Source of the DNA: Clostridia bacterium
Lineage (GTDB): Bacteria > Bacillota > Clostridia > Christensenellales > UBA1242
Assembly: GCA_900767835.1 (NCBI GenBank)
Contig: CAAGAO010000036.1
Location: 1-17,996 of the forward strand
Length of the DNA stretch: 17,996 nt
Reading direction: 5' to 3'
The position numbers and the translations under genes were made by a program. The notes beneath the pieces are model-generated. The model was given only the letters and a program-made list of their open reading frames with translations, was not told where the DNA came from and made no database searches. Shown in pieces: positions 6,984-15,653 of this stretch; position 1 is the stretch's first letter; each line of letters opens with the position of its first letter.

Positions 6984-8609
6984 TTACCTTTCTATAAACA
7001 CTCCACTAATATTTCTTTCAATATTTTTACATTTTGGTGCATATATTTTCGCAGAGTTTGTTAAATTCTGAAAGACAACTCCATTTATGCGTTTGAGTCT
7101 AGGAAGATGAATGTTTTTTAGTTTTGAATTATAACATAAGGCACTATCATTTATATACTCTAGACTTGGCAAATATAACTGAGTTAAATAATGATTGCAA
7201 AGCATAAAATCTTCTCCAACATATTTTAATTTTGGAGCATTAAATGTGTGCAATTTTTCGTTGCTAAATAGAAATTTATCACTTATTTTGGTTGCACTTG
7301 GCAAATCAAGAGATTCTATAGCAAAATTTGAAAATAAGAAGCCATAACCAATTTTTTTAACTTTTGGCAAGTTAATCTTTAATGCACAATTATTCGCATG
7401 CAAGCAATTATCTCCAATTTCCACCGCATTTGGCAAATCTAAAACTTCCAAAGAGTGGTTATATCTCATAAAATTATTTGGCAATTTTTTTATATTTGGG
7501 TTATGATACTCAATTATTGCATTATGTTTATCAATAACTATTACGACATCTTTCATTTTATATGGTGTAACCGTTATTATTTTAGTTTTGTTTTCGCCTT
7601 TTTTGATGGACATCATTTCTATATTGCCCAAAGCACGAGGAAAAGAATCAAATTCATTTATAAACCTATCATTCCCTGCCCCCATAACCGTATAAAGCCT
7701 TGAATATAATGAAGTGTTGTCGGCTCCGTCAAAAGGATTATAAACATTAGCATTATAAAAATCAAAAATGTAATCGTCAACCACCATGCACATATTGCCA
7801 TCATACTTATATTGTTGCCCGTTTTCGTCAAATATTATATTGTTCTCACAAAAGTAGCGGTTGTTATATGCTAAGTTGTAACGATACTTTTTGCCTTCTG
7901 GTGAGGTGTAATAATCGAGTAAAATAATATCGTCAAGACTTTGCAATTCGCTTGAAACATTGTTTAAGCCATAATCACGAATAAATGCACTCATAAGCCC
8001 AGGAATTATATTATCCAAATTATTACTAAATGTTGCATCTGGATTAATTACTGTGTGATTGTATCTATTTTTAATTGAAAGATTATTGTATGTTCCTTTT
8101 GTAAATTGAATGCTTATTACACTTGTGCCATAGGCATCTTCTCTTTTTGGATATTTAAAATCTTGTCTTTTAATACTATCTACATCTTTTTTAACAGCAA
8201 ACCAAACTCGTGAAGTTTCTAGTCGGTTTGTCCAAAATGTACAAATTTCTTCTTCCTTTTTATAATACTTTCTAAAACTTTGAATGTCCTCCTCGGTTCT
8301 ACACTCTGGATATAATATGTAACCCGCTTTATCCAAGAGTTCTTTTGCTGTCATATTCACTGACAATTTGCTATAATCAATGTTTTTTTGCCTTATGTTG
8401 TAATAGGCATTAATATAATCAACAAATTCATCTACCTTATCATTATTTATCAAATCTTCGTAAAGCGAATGTGTTGGTTCAAATACATTTTGTAGAATTT
8501 CTGGTAAAAGTTCTTCCTGCTCTAAAATTGTAGAAAAATTACTGCGACACAATCGTGCAAAGTTTTCCCCATATAATTTTTTAATTGTTTTTAAATCTTT
8601 ATTTTCCAT
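6984..8609 (-). CDS. Cytoplasmic LRR protein with an uncharacterised N-terminal domain
   Basis: The 541-residue protein lacks a signal peptide or membrane segment. Residues 387-541 hold about seven BspA-type leucine-rich repeats of 22-23 residues, starting near 387, 409, 431, 453, 475, 497 and 519 (pattern LxxLxLPxAxxIxDxxLxxN). Residues 1-360 form a separate region: a helical N-terminus (KLYGENFARLCRSNFSTILE, 11-30) and a compact core (about 120-205) with VWFAVKKDVD, YGTSVISIQFTKG and SIKNRYNHTVINPDATF. The last stretch is rich in polar residues (R, N, H, N, D) and looks functional. From memory, related LRR proteins occur as families in gut Bacillota, but no function is known to me. AAGGAA lies seven bases before the ATG. 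It follows the 97-residue gene by 71 nt, with an all-AT palindrome at 8648-8674 between them, and probably shares its promoter. Confidence 0.85.
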   Translation of the reverse strand: MENKDLKTIKKLYGENFARLCRSNFSTILEQEELLPEILQNVFEPTHSLYEDLINNDKVDEFVDYINAYYNIRQKNIDYSKLSVNMTAKELLDKAGYILYPECRTEEDIQSFRKYYKKEEEICTFWTNRLETSRVWFAVKKDVDSIKRQDFKYPKREDAYGTSVISIQFTKGTYNNLSIKNRYNHTVINPDATFSNNLDNIIPGLMSAFIRDYGLNNVSSELQSLDDIILLDYYTSPEGKKYRYNLAYNNRYFCENNIIFDENGQQYKYDGNMCMVVDDYIFDFYNANVYNPFDGADNTSLYSRLYTVMGAGNDRFINEFDSFPRALGNIEMMSIKKGENKTKIITVTPYKMKDVVIVIDKHNAIIEYHNPNIKKLPNNFMRYNHSLEVLDLPNAVEIGDNCLHANNCALKINLPKVKKIGYGFLFSNFAIESLDLPSATKISDKFLFSNEKLHTFNAPKLKYVGEDFMLCNHYLTQLYLPSLEYINDSALCYNSKLKNIHLPRLKRINGVVFQNLTNSAKIYAPKCKNIERNISGVFIER

Positions 8610-8680
8610 AAAAAATTCCTTAAAAAAACATTTTAATTAATTTTTAATTAATTATTTTAAATAATTAATTATATTTCTTT

Positions 8681-8974
8681 TTAACCATAAATTCTTTTTA
8701 AAATATATTTTTTATTGCCACAATTTAATGCAATTTTTTCGGTATTATTTACATTTATTTTATTTTCATTTTCGCATAAAATAAAGGCATATGGTTGGCA
8801 ATAACCTTCATAATTTTTATCTAATAATTTTTCATTAATAGCAAGACTATCTCCCACCTTTGGTTTATCCACACCATAAAACTCTAAATAAAGCGAATAT
8901 GCTTTGTTATTTTTTTTATCCAACAAATAATAATTATTATACAAATTAACCGCACTAATTTCCAAAATAACCAT
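8681..8974 (-). CDS. Unrecognised 97-residue protein upstream of the LRR gene
   Basis: The family is not named here. The protein is small, soluble and beta-rich, with features typical of a folded conserved domain: AYSLYLEFYGVDKPKVGD (residues 25-42), EKLLDKNYEGYCQPYAF (48-64) and a C-terminal KKYILKRIYG. It lacks a signal peptide. A purine-rich GGGGAAAG site lies about eight bases before the ATG, and an extended -10 promoter (9000-9028) drives it. The LRR gene follows on the same strand after 71 nt, so the two probably form a transcription unit. Two cysteines (57 and 67) lie near the middle and a third near residue 85. No catalytic motif is apparent; a small beta-barrel accessory or nucleic-acid-binding fold is only a guess. 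Confidence 0.75.
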   Translation of the reverse strand: MVILEISAVNLYNNYYLLDKKNNKAYSLYLEFYGVDKPKVGDSLAINEKLLDKNYEGYCQPYAFILCENENKINVNNTEKIALNCGNKKYILKRIYG

Positions 8975-8999
8975 TTGTAAACTTTCCCCTATTGATTTT

Positions 9000-9028
9000 A
9001 TTATATCACATATCTTTTTTGTTTACAA
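9000..9028 (-). promoter_or_regulatory. Promoter of the 97-residue/LRR unit
   Basis: On the - strand TTGTAA (9028-9023) and a perfect TATAAT (9005-9000) are separated by exactly 17 nt, with TGA directly before the -10 hexamer (extended -10). Transcription would start near 8993, giving a leader of about 20 nt before the ATG at 8974. An AT-rich hairpin at 9032-9066 (ttttttct with agaaaaaa) lies just upstream. Confidence 0.75.
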
Positions 9029-9127
9029 TACAAACTTTTTTTTCTAATAGAAAAAAGATAAGTTTTAAAAATGTGAGAAAAATCTAAAAAACTAAAATTA
9101 AATTATTTTATTGATTAGATTTCATAG

Positions 9128-9169
9128 AAAAATGCGGGGACAACTTTTTGTAAAAAGTTATTCCCCGCA
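9128..9169 (-). terminator. Strong GC-capped terminator with no gene directly before it
   Basis: The 8-bp stem tgcgggga/tccccgca (9133-9140 with 9162-9169) continues through a small internal loop into aacttttt/aaaaagtt (9142-9149 with 9152-9159). On the - strand it is followed by TTTTT (9132-9128). It is the most GC-rich short stretch of the intergenic region and lies over 300 nt after the trmFO stop, so it may end a small RNA or read-through from trmFO. Confidence 0.7.
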
Positions 9170-9483
9170 CCTATTTTAAAAACTTGAAATGTCTTTTATT
9201 TTATTAAATATAGAATAATTAAATCAAAAATAATACTTTATTAATTTTTCGCTAACGCTCATAATTTGTAACTTTAGTTTTAGTTTATAGAGCGATAGTT
9301 TTGCTTTGGAGCCTTAATAGGCAGGAAAACCCCTCCGAGTTTTGTTTTTTTGCAAAAAAACAAAACCCACCTCCTTTTGTTCGGAAGGAAAGGTTTTGTG
9401 AGTATCTTATTTTTAGTACATATATGCTTTGCTTAATAGATAAACTATATAAATTTTAAATTTATTATAATAAAGGAACCCCA
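9170..9483 (-). other. Gene-free structured region between trmFO and an orphan terminator
   Basis: No supported coding region is present; frames are short and lack Shine-Dalgarno sites. The stretch instead holds several pairings: the terminator-like hairpin at 9354-9398, a perfect 13-bp palindrome at 9339-9366 (arms flank gc at 9352-9353), a small gcct/aggc hairpin (9311-9314 with 9319-9322) and cgctc/gagcg arms (9252-9296 region). Together with the terminator at 9128-9169 this could be a small non-coding RNA on the - strand, but no promoter was identified with confidence and no known RNA class is recognised. It may also simply be a long trmFO 3' region. Confidence 0.35.
9354..9398 (-). terminator. 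Terminator after trmFO
   Basis: On the - strand caaaacct (from 9398-9391) pairs with ggttttg (9367-9361), with an inner cct-tcc/gga-gg pairing, and is followed by seven T (9360-9354). It lies about 86 nt after the trmFO stop and would end the comM-dprA-topA-trmFO operon. On the + strand aaaac/gtttt (9326-9343) followed by seven T gives a much weaker opposing signal. Confidence 0.7.
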
Positions 9484-10812
9484 TCAGTCTGAAAAAATTA
9501 TTAAATTCTTAAATTTATCTATTTCTTGCATTGAGATGTTATATATTTTTTGTTTTTTTTCGTCTTTATTACGCATATTTTCCGCTTGGACTATGCCGTA
9601 GTTGGCATTCATTGGTTGAAAATTTTTTTCTTGACAAAAAGCAATGTAATTTTCTATTGCACCTAAAACTGTGGTGCTTGGTAAACTTTGCAGTGGTTTA
9701 TTGTTTAAGTATTGTAGCATATTAATAGCGACATATAGTCCGCTTGCCATACTTTCAACATAGCCTTCCACACCAGAGAGTTGCCCTGCTATAAACAAAT
9801 TTGGATATTGTTTGCTTTGAGAAAATTCGTTCAAGCATTTTGGTGCATTAACATATGAATTGCGATGCATAGTACCGTAGCGAACAAACTCGGCATTTTT
9901 AAGTGCTGGAATTAAACTAAAAACTCTTTTTTGTTCGCCAAAAGTTAAGTTGGTTTGAAAGCCAACCATATTTAAGTTATCACCTAGCAAGTTTTCTTTG
10001 CGAAGTTGAACAACTGCATATGGTTTTTCATCATAGCGAGGGTCTTTAATTCCTATAGGTTTCATTGGTCCATAACGGAGAGCATCTACTCCCCTTTTTG
10101 CCATAATTTCAACTGGCATACAACCTTCAAAAACTTTTATTTTTTCAAATTCGTGAAGTTCAACACATTTTGCATTAATTAGTTCGTTATAAAAAGTTAA
10201 ATATTCTTCTTTATTTAAAAGACAATTTAAGTAGTCAGCAGTTTCGCCTTTGTTATAGCGATTTCCCCAGTATGCTTTTTGCATATCTATGCTATTTTGA
10301 GTAACTATTGGAGCAATGGCATCATAGAAGTAGCAAGAGTCATCACCTATTAGTGCTTTTAAATTGTCAAATAGTTCGTCATCAATTAAAGGTCCGCAAG
10401 CAATTATGGTTGGTTTTGAAGTATCTATTTGTGTAACAATTTCGTTTTTGATGGTTATATTAGGGTTGTTTTCAAGCATATTTGTTATTTTTTTGCCAAA
10501 AAGTTCTCTATCAACCGACAAGGCACCGCCACTTGGCACACTACACTCTTTTGCAAGTGGGATAAGATGTGAGCCTAGTTTTTCCATTTCGCATTTTAAA
10601 AGACCGCTTGCTGAAAGCGGGTCGGTTGCTTTTAGACTATTTGAGCAAACAAGTTCACCAAAAAACTCGCTCTTTTGAGCGGGTGTTTTCTTAATTTTTT
10701 TCATTTCGTAGAGTTTTACTTTAACTCCATGATTTGCTAGGTACAAAGCGGACTCGCTTCCTGCGAGTCCTGCACCAATTATTATTACTTCATTAGTTTT
10801 CAATGTAATCAC
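9484..10812 (-). CDS. trmFO: Methylenetetrahydrofolate-tRNA-(uracil-54-C5)-methyltransferase TrmFO
   Basis: TrmFO is the FAD- and folate-dependent enzyme that makes ribothymidine at position 54 in the T loop of tRNA in most Bacillota. The N-terminus has the FAD-binding IIIGAGLAGSESALYLANHG dinucleotide fold, followed by the family blocks FGELVCSNSLKA, PSGGALSVDRELF and MKPIGIKDPR; near the C-terminus LFIAGQLSGVEGYVESMASG is the second FAD contact. Length (about 440) is typical. The GTG at 10812 has AAGGA only about three bases upstream; a TTG at 10803 with better spacing would give an N-terminus MKTNEVIIIGAG closer to the family, so the true start may be 10803. Either way it overlaps the end of topA, which implies coupled translation. 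It is the last gene of the operon. Confidence 0.96.
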   Translation of the reverse strand: MITLKTNEVIIIGAGLAGSESALYLANHGVKVKLYEMKKIKKTPAQKSEFFGELVCSNSLKATDPLSASGLLKCEMEKLGSHLIPLAKECSVPSGGALSVDRELFGKKITNMLENNPNITIKNEIVTQIDTSKPTIIACGPLIDDELFDNLKALIGDDSCYFYDAIAPIVTQNSIDMQKAYWGNRYNKGETADYLNCLLNKEEYLTFYNELINAKCVELHEFEKIKVFEGCMPVEIMAKRGVDALRYGPMKPIGIKDPRYDEKPYAVVQLRKENLLGDNLNMVGFQTNLTFGEQKRVFSLIPALKNAEFVRYGTMHRNSYVNAPKCLNEFSQSKQYPNLFIAGQLSGVEGYVESMASGLYVAINMLQYLNNKPLQSLPSTTVLGAIENYIAFCQEKNFQPMNANYGIVQAENMRNKDEKKQKIYNISMQEIDKFKNLIIFSD

Positions 10813-12868
10813 ATTCCTTATTGCTACATTTTGTAACTGTTTTATCTTTAAACTGTTTTACAATTATTGGTTGACCACATTTTGGACAAAGTTTGCCCGT
10901 TGGCTCATCCCAACTCATAAATTTGCAATTTGTATAATCTTCACAAGAATAATATATTTTCCCTGTTTTGCTCTTGCGTTCGGTCATTCTTTTGCCACAT
11001 TTTGGGCATACGCCTTTGTAAACTGTTTGTTGGAGTGGTTGAATATTTTTACAGGTTGGATAATTTGAACAACCTAAAAACTTACCAAATTTTCCTTCTC
11101 TAATAACCATATAATGACCGCATTTCTCACACTTTATATCTGTTTTAACCGGTTCTACTTTCATTTTTTCGCCATCATTGGCTATTGTTAAAAGTGGTTC
11201 CAAAAAGTGCCAAAATTTTGTCAAAACTTTATGCCAATCCGCTTGGTTTTCGGCTATTTCATCTAATTTTGTTTCCATATCGGCTGTAAAATCTATATTG
11301 AACACGCCAGCAAAGTATTTTTGTAAAAAGTCATTGACATTCATACCAATTTCGGTTGGATATAAATATTTTTTGTCTTTTTCGGTATAATTTCGGCTTG
11401 CAAGCACTGCTATTGTTGGAGCATAGGTTGCTGGTCTACCAATACCGTACTCGTCCATTGCTTTAATAAGCGAACTCTCGGTGTATCTTTGTGGTGGCTT
11501 TGTAAATTTTTGTTCCTTTTTAATGGAATTAAAATGCAAAACTTCGCCTTCTTGCATTGGTGGGAGTTTATCTGCTATTTCTTCGCCATCTTCTTGTTTT
11601 TCTTCCACTTGTTTATATGCACTTGTCCAACCTGCAAAAGTCATCGTTTTACCAGTTACTCTAAAAGTTAGGTCGTTTGCCTCAATATCTACCGAAACAT
11701 TATCATATTCCGCTGGTGACATTTGGCTTGCCAAAAAGCGTTCGTAAATTAATTTATACAACTTATACACTTCTGGCTTTAAACAACTTTTCAAATCTTC
11801 TGGGCGTCTTGCAAGTGAAATTGGTCTTATTGCTTCGTGTGCATCTTGAGCATCTTTTTTAGATGAATATATATTTGGTTTTGCTGGCAAATAGTCTTTT
11901 CCGTAATTGTTTGAAATGTACTCTTTTGCCATATTCATTGCGTCTTGAGAAATACGAGTTGAATCTGTTCTTATATAGGTAATTAACGCGGTTTTCCCTT
12001 CGTTTGGTATTTCTACACCTTCGTATAATATTTGAGCAACTTTGGTACATTGAGCGGTGCTTAGCCCTGCTTTGTTTTGTGCTTCTTGTTGCATTGTTGA
12101 TGTTGTAAATGGTGCTGGAGCATGAGATGATGTTTTGCTTCTTTTTATTTTTGATATTTTATACTCTGCATTTTCTATGCCTGCGGTGGCAATTTCTACT
12201 TCTTCTTTGTTTTTAAATTTTGCCTTTTTGCCTTTATATAGTGCTGCTAAAGCTTTAAAATTTTGATTATCATTGAATTTATTTAGGTCAACGGAAATAT
12301 TCCAGTATTCTTCTGGTTTAAAGTTCAAAATCTCTCTTTCTCGGTCTACAACAAGTTTTAAACAAACCGATTGAACACGACCTGCACTCAAATTAGCTTT
12401 TATTTTTTTACAAATAATTGGAGATACTTTATAACCTACAAGTCTATCTAAAACTCTGCGGGCTTGTTGAGCATTTACTAAATTTTGGTCTATTGTTCTT
12501 GGTTTTGTAAGTGCATTTTGTACGGCAGTTTTTGAAATTTCATTAAATGTTATTCTACATTTTTGGTCATCTTTTATTCCCAAAATGTATGCAATGTGCC
12601 ATGCAATGGCTTCCCCTTCTCTATCGGGGTCGGATGCAATTAGTACTTCTTCTGCATTTTTTGATGCTTTTTTTAAGTCATTTACAATACTTGTTTTATC
12701 AGGCATAATTTGATAAGTAGGTTCAAAATTATTTTGTATGTCTATTGCAAAACTTTTTGTTGGTAAATCACGAATATGTCCTTTGGTGGACATAACTTCA
12801 TAACCTTCGCCTAAATATTTTTTTAGTGATTCTCTTTTATTTGGTGATTCTATAATTACTAGTTTCAT
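10793..12868 (-). CDS. topA: DNA topoisomerase I (type IA)
   Basis: TopA relaxes negative supercoils by passing one strand through a transient single-strand break. The 691-residue protein begins with a TOPRIM domain (MKLVIIESPNK with Glu7; acidic metal site at D80-P-D-R-E84) followed by the core with the catalytic tyrosine Y298 in TYIRTDSTRIS and the FTKPPQRYTESSLIKAMDE block. Three four-cysteine zinc ribbons close the protein (CEKCGHY, CPKCGKR and CPKCGQP repeats), the usual Bacillota form. AGGGAG precedes the ATG. It is 121 nt from the dprA stop; a lone TATAAT at 12954-12949 in that gap could be an internal promoter, without a clear -35. The end overlaps trmFO. Confidence 0.97.
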   Translation of the reverse strand: MKLVIIESPNKRESLKKYLGEGYEVMSTKGHIRDLPTKSFAIDIQNNFEPTYQIMPDKTSIVNDLKKASKNAEEVLIASDPDREGEAIAWHIAYILGIKDDQKCRITFNEISKTAVQNALTKPRTIDQNLVNAQQARRVLDRLVGYKVSPIICKKIKANLSAGRVQSVCLKLVVDREREILNFKPEEYWNISVDLNKFNDNQNFKALAALYKGKKAKFKNKEEVEIATAGIENAEYKISKIKRSKTSSHAPAPFTTSTMQQEAQNKAGLSTAQCTKVAQILYEGVEIPNEGKTALITYIRTDSTRISQDAMNMAKEYISNNYGKDYLPAKPNIYSSKKDAQDAHEAIRPISLARRPEDLKSCLKPEVYKLYKLIYERFLASQMSPAEYDNVSVDIEANDLTFRVTGKTMTFAGWTSAYKQVEEKQEDGEEIADKLPPMQEGEVLHFNSIKKEQKFTKPPQRYTESSLIKAMDEYGIGRPATYAPTIAVLASRNYTEKDKKYLYPTEIGMNVNDFLQKYFAGVFNIDFTADMETKLDEIAENQADWHKVLTKFWHFLEPLLTIANDGEKMKVEPVKTDIKCEKCGHYMVIREGKFGKFLGCSNYPTCKNIQPLQQTVYKGVCPKCGKRMTERKSKTGKIYYSCEDYTNCKFMSWDEPTGKLCPKCGQPIIVKQFKDKTVTKCSNKECDYIEN

Positions 12869-12989
12869 ATAACTCCCTGTTATTATTTCTTATGCTGTAC
12901 AAAATAAATATTGATTAATATCATTTACAATAATTCAAATATGTTAGCATTATATCTTTATTTAATTATGTTTATATATACAACACTAT

Positions 12990-14096
12990 TTAATAGTTAT
13001 TTATTAATATATAACTGTTTCCAGCCAATTTTTTAATTATTCCACTAATTTCTAAAGATGTCAAACTGATATTAAGATTTTGTGTAGATAATCCCGTTTT
13101 TTCTTGTAAATAATCAAAATCTCTTTCTCCATCTTTTAATAAATTGCAAATTGAGTTTTCTTCTAAGGACATTTGAACTTGGTTTTTTACCGTCTTCGTC
13201 GATGATGATTGTTTTATTCCAAATAAACATAAAATATCTTCTGGACATGTTAAGCAGGCACATATGCCCTTTTTGATTAATTCGTTTGTTGCATATGATA
13301 GTTCGTTTGTTATGTTTCCTGGAACACAATAGGTATCAACACCTATTTCCGTACCAAACTCCATAGTGTACAAACTTCCACTTTTTCTACCCGCTTCGGT
13401 GATTATAATATAATTACTAAGTCCTGCAATTATGCGATTTCGTGCTGGAAAAGTATATTTTGTTGGTGCAACATTTAAAAAATATTCGCTTAAAACTAAA
13501 CCTTTTTCACATATTTCTTTAAACAAATTTGTATTCATTGCTGGAAAAATATGGTCAAAACCACCACCTAAAACCGCGATTGTATTGCCACCTACTTCTA
13601 AAGCACCTTCGTGAGATAATTTATCAATACCGCTAGCCATTCCACTAACAATGGTCAAACCTTCTTTTGCTAATGCTTTTGCAAATTTTTGCGTAACAAT
13701 TTTGCCATAAGTTGACGGATTACGCGTGCCAACCATTGCAACAATGTTTGTGTTTAGTAAATCTATATTGCCGATATAATATAGCACCATAGGTGGTTGT
13801 GCTAACCTTTTTAATTTATCTGGATATTCATTAGATAAGATTGTTAAGCATTTTACACCTCGAGAATCTAAAATCTCAAAAAAAGTTGTTTCGTTAAAAT
13901 TTTTGATGCCATCTGCAAATTCTTCATAGTTTTTATTGAGGACACTTTTTATGTCCCTTAATTGTTGCATATTTGGTGCAAAAATGTCATATAAATCATC
14001 AAAAATACTTATAATGTCTTGATATTTTCTATATGACATAAATTCAAAAGTACTTAAAAATATTAAGGCTTTTTCTTGTTTTGAGTAAGTTATCAT
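12990..14096 (-). CDS. dprA: DNA-processing protein DprA (Smf)
   Basis: DprA binds incoming single-stranded DNA during natural transformation and loads RecA onto it. With the ATG at 14096 the protein has 368 residues. An N-terminal helical region (about 1-75) precedes the Rossmann-like DprA core with VGTRNPSTYG (122-131), IVSGMASGID (149-158), AVLGGGFDHIFP (174-185), FPARNRIIAGLS (216-227) and the ITEAGRKSGSL block (232-242). The last 60 residues form a winged helix (LQEKTGLSTQNLNISLTSLE). The ATG overlaps the comM stop as ATGA, the normal coupling arrangement; a TTG at 14102 would add two residues and is less likely. It lies second in the operon after comM. Confidence 0.95.
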   Translation of the reverse strand: MITYSKQEKALIFLSTFEFMSYRKYQDIISIFDDLYDIFAPNMQQLRDIKSVLNKNYEEFADGIKNFNETTFFEILDSRGVKCLTILSNEYPDKLKRLAQPPMVLYYIGNIDLLNTNIVAMVGTRNPSTYGKIVTQKFAKALAKEGLTIVSGMASGIDKLSHEGALEVGGNTIAVLGGGFDHIFPAMNTNLFKEICEKGLVLSEYFLNVAPTKYTFPARNRIIAGLSNYIIITEAGRKSGSLYTMEFGTEIGVDTYCVPGNITNELSYATNELIKKGICACLTCPEDILCLFGIKQSSSTKTVKNQVQMSLEENSICNLLKDGERDFDYLQEKTGLSTQNLNISLTSLEISGIIKKLAGNSYILINNY

Positions 14097-15634
14097 ATCC
14101 AATACTTCCTATCTAGTGACCTATAATTTATTGCTTCGGCAATATGTTGTACTTTTATAATTTCGCTATTATCTAAGTCTGCAATAGTGCGAGCGACCTT
14201 TAAAATTCTATCGTGAGCACGCGCCGACATTTTTAATTTATCAAAAGCTATTTTCAACATATTTTCCGCTGCGGGTTCTAGTTTACAATATTTTTTTGTT
14301 TGCACAACATTCATTTTCGCATTTGAGTATATTTTGTCGTTTGTAAATCTATTTAATTGAATATCGCGTGCCTTGTTTACTCTTTTTTTAATATCTGCCG
14401 AACATTCTTCTTCGACTTTGCTTGCAAGGTCATCATAAGTTATTGAATCAACTTCCACATGCAAATCTATTCTATCCATAATTGGTCCACTTAATTTTGC
14501 TAAATATTTGTGTATTTGTTGAGGTGTGCAACGACACACTTGTGTTTTACTTCCATAATTTCCGCATGGACAAGGGTTCATACTGGCAACCATAATAAAT
14601 GATGATGGATATGTTACGGTCATTTTGTTACGGGCAACTGTTATTTGACCATCTTCTAGTGGTTGACGCAAAACTTCCAAAAATTGACGGTTATACTCTG
14701 GCAACTCATCTAAAAACAACACACCATTATGTGCAAGACTTATTTCGCCCGGCTTTGCGTCTTTGCCACCACCAGCAAGTGCTATGGTTGTTGCTGTGTG
14801 ATGTGGTGTTCGAAATGGTCGATTGATTATAATTCCAGTTTTATCATCTAATATGCCCGCAATACTATGTATTTTGGTTACTTCTAGTGCTTCTTCAAAA
14901 GTCATATCAGGTAAAATACCTGCAAAGCAACGAGCAAGCAAAGTTTTACCACTTCCTGGAGGCCCTATCATTAAAATGTTATGACCGCCTGCCGCAGCAA
15001 TTTCCAACGCTCTTTTGGCTTGTGCTTGTCCTTTAACATTTTTCATATCAATAATATGGCTTAAACCTTCTTGCTGAATAGCGGAATAATCTGAGGTTTG
15101 AACTTTTTGTAATTGTATTGGATTCTCATTATTAAAATGTTGTACAATTTGATTTAAATTGTCTGCAACATAAACATTAATACCATCAATAAAACTGGCT
15201 TCTAAATAATTTTCTCTTGGTAAAATAAAATTTTTAAAGCCGTTTGCTCTTGCCGAAATAAGCATTGGCAAAACACCGTTAACTTTTTTAATTGAGCCAT
15301 CTAAAGATAATTCGCCAAAGAACACTATATCTTTTACTAATTTAACATCAATTGTGCCATTTGCACAAAGAAGAGATATTGCTATTGGCAAATCATATAG
15401 AGGACCTTCTTTCTTTTTATCTGCTGGTGCTAAATTTATTGTGATTGAGTCTATTGGATAATTAAGTCCTGAGTTTTTAATTGCTGACTTAACCCTATCC
15501 TTACTCTCTTTAATGGCTGTATCTGCAAGGCCAACAATATCAAATTTGCAAAGCCCAGCAGAAATATCTGCTTCTATTTCCACCAAAAAACCATCTAAAC
15601 CATTTAAACCATAACTTAAAACTTTTGATAACAT
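14093..15634 (-). CDS. comM: YifB/ComM family Mg chelatase-like AAA ATPase
   Basis: ComM-family proteins are AAA+ hexameric helicases that promote branch migration during natural transformation; in Bacillota the product is usually annotated YifB. The 513 residues show the N-terminal ChlI-like domain (GLNGLDGFLVEIEADIS, 9-25; VGLADTAIKESKDRVKSA, 34-51), Walker A GPPGSGKT (224-231), the RTPHHT motif (275-280), Walker B VLFLDE (305-310), a cysteine-rich insert NPCPCG with later CRC (C355, C357, C367, C369), and the C-terminal MgChelatase segment with SARAHDRILKVARTIADLD. AGAGGT sits before the ATG. It opens the operon with a promoter at 15654-15681, and its stop overlaps the dprA start. Confidence 0.95.
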   Translation of the reverse strand: MLSKVLSYGLNGLDGFLVEIEADISAGLCKFDIVGLADTAIKESKDRVKSAIKNSGLNYPIDSITINLAPADKKKEGPLYDLPIAISLLCANGTIDVKLVKDIVFFGELSLDGSIKKVNGVLPMLISARANGFKNFILPRENYLEASFIDGINVYVADNLNQIVQHFNNENPIQLQKVQTSDYSAIQQEGLSHIIDMKNVKGQAQAKRALEIAAAGGHNILMIGPPGSGKTLLARCFAGILPDMTFEEALEVTKIHSIAGILDDKTGIIINRPFRTPHHTATTIALAGGGKDAKPGEISLAHNGVLFLDELPEYNRQFLEVLRQPLEDGQITVARNKMTVTYPSSFIMVASMNPCPCGNYGSKTQVCRCTPQQIHKYLAKLSGPIMDRIDLHVEVDSITYDDLASKVEEECSADIKKRVNKARDIQLNRFTNDKIYSNAKMNVVQTKKYCKLEPAAENMLKIAFDKLKMSARAHDRILKVARTIADLDNSEIIKVQHIAEAINYRSLDRKYWI

Positions 15635-15653
15635 AATACCTCTTATTTAATTT

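Noticed and set aside
9225..9263. A 12-codon frame (starting MSVSEKLIK) on the - strand in the trmFO downstream region.
   Set aside because: Too short, without a Shine-Dalgarno site, and lying in a region better explained by hairpins.
9361..9398. Resemblance of ttcggaaggaa on the + strand to the GGAA tetraloop region of the signal recognition particle RNA.
   Set aside because: The asymmetric internal loop (the AGCAG side) is missing, there is no extended helix on either side, and the segment is fully explained as a terminator stem read on the - strand.
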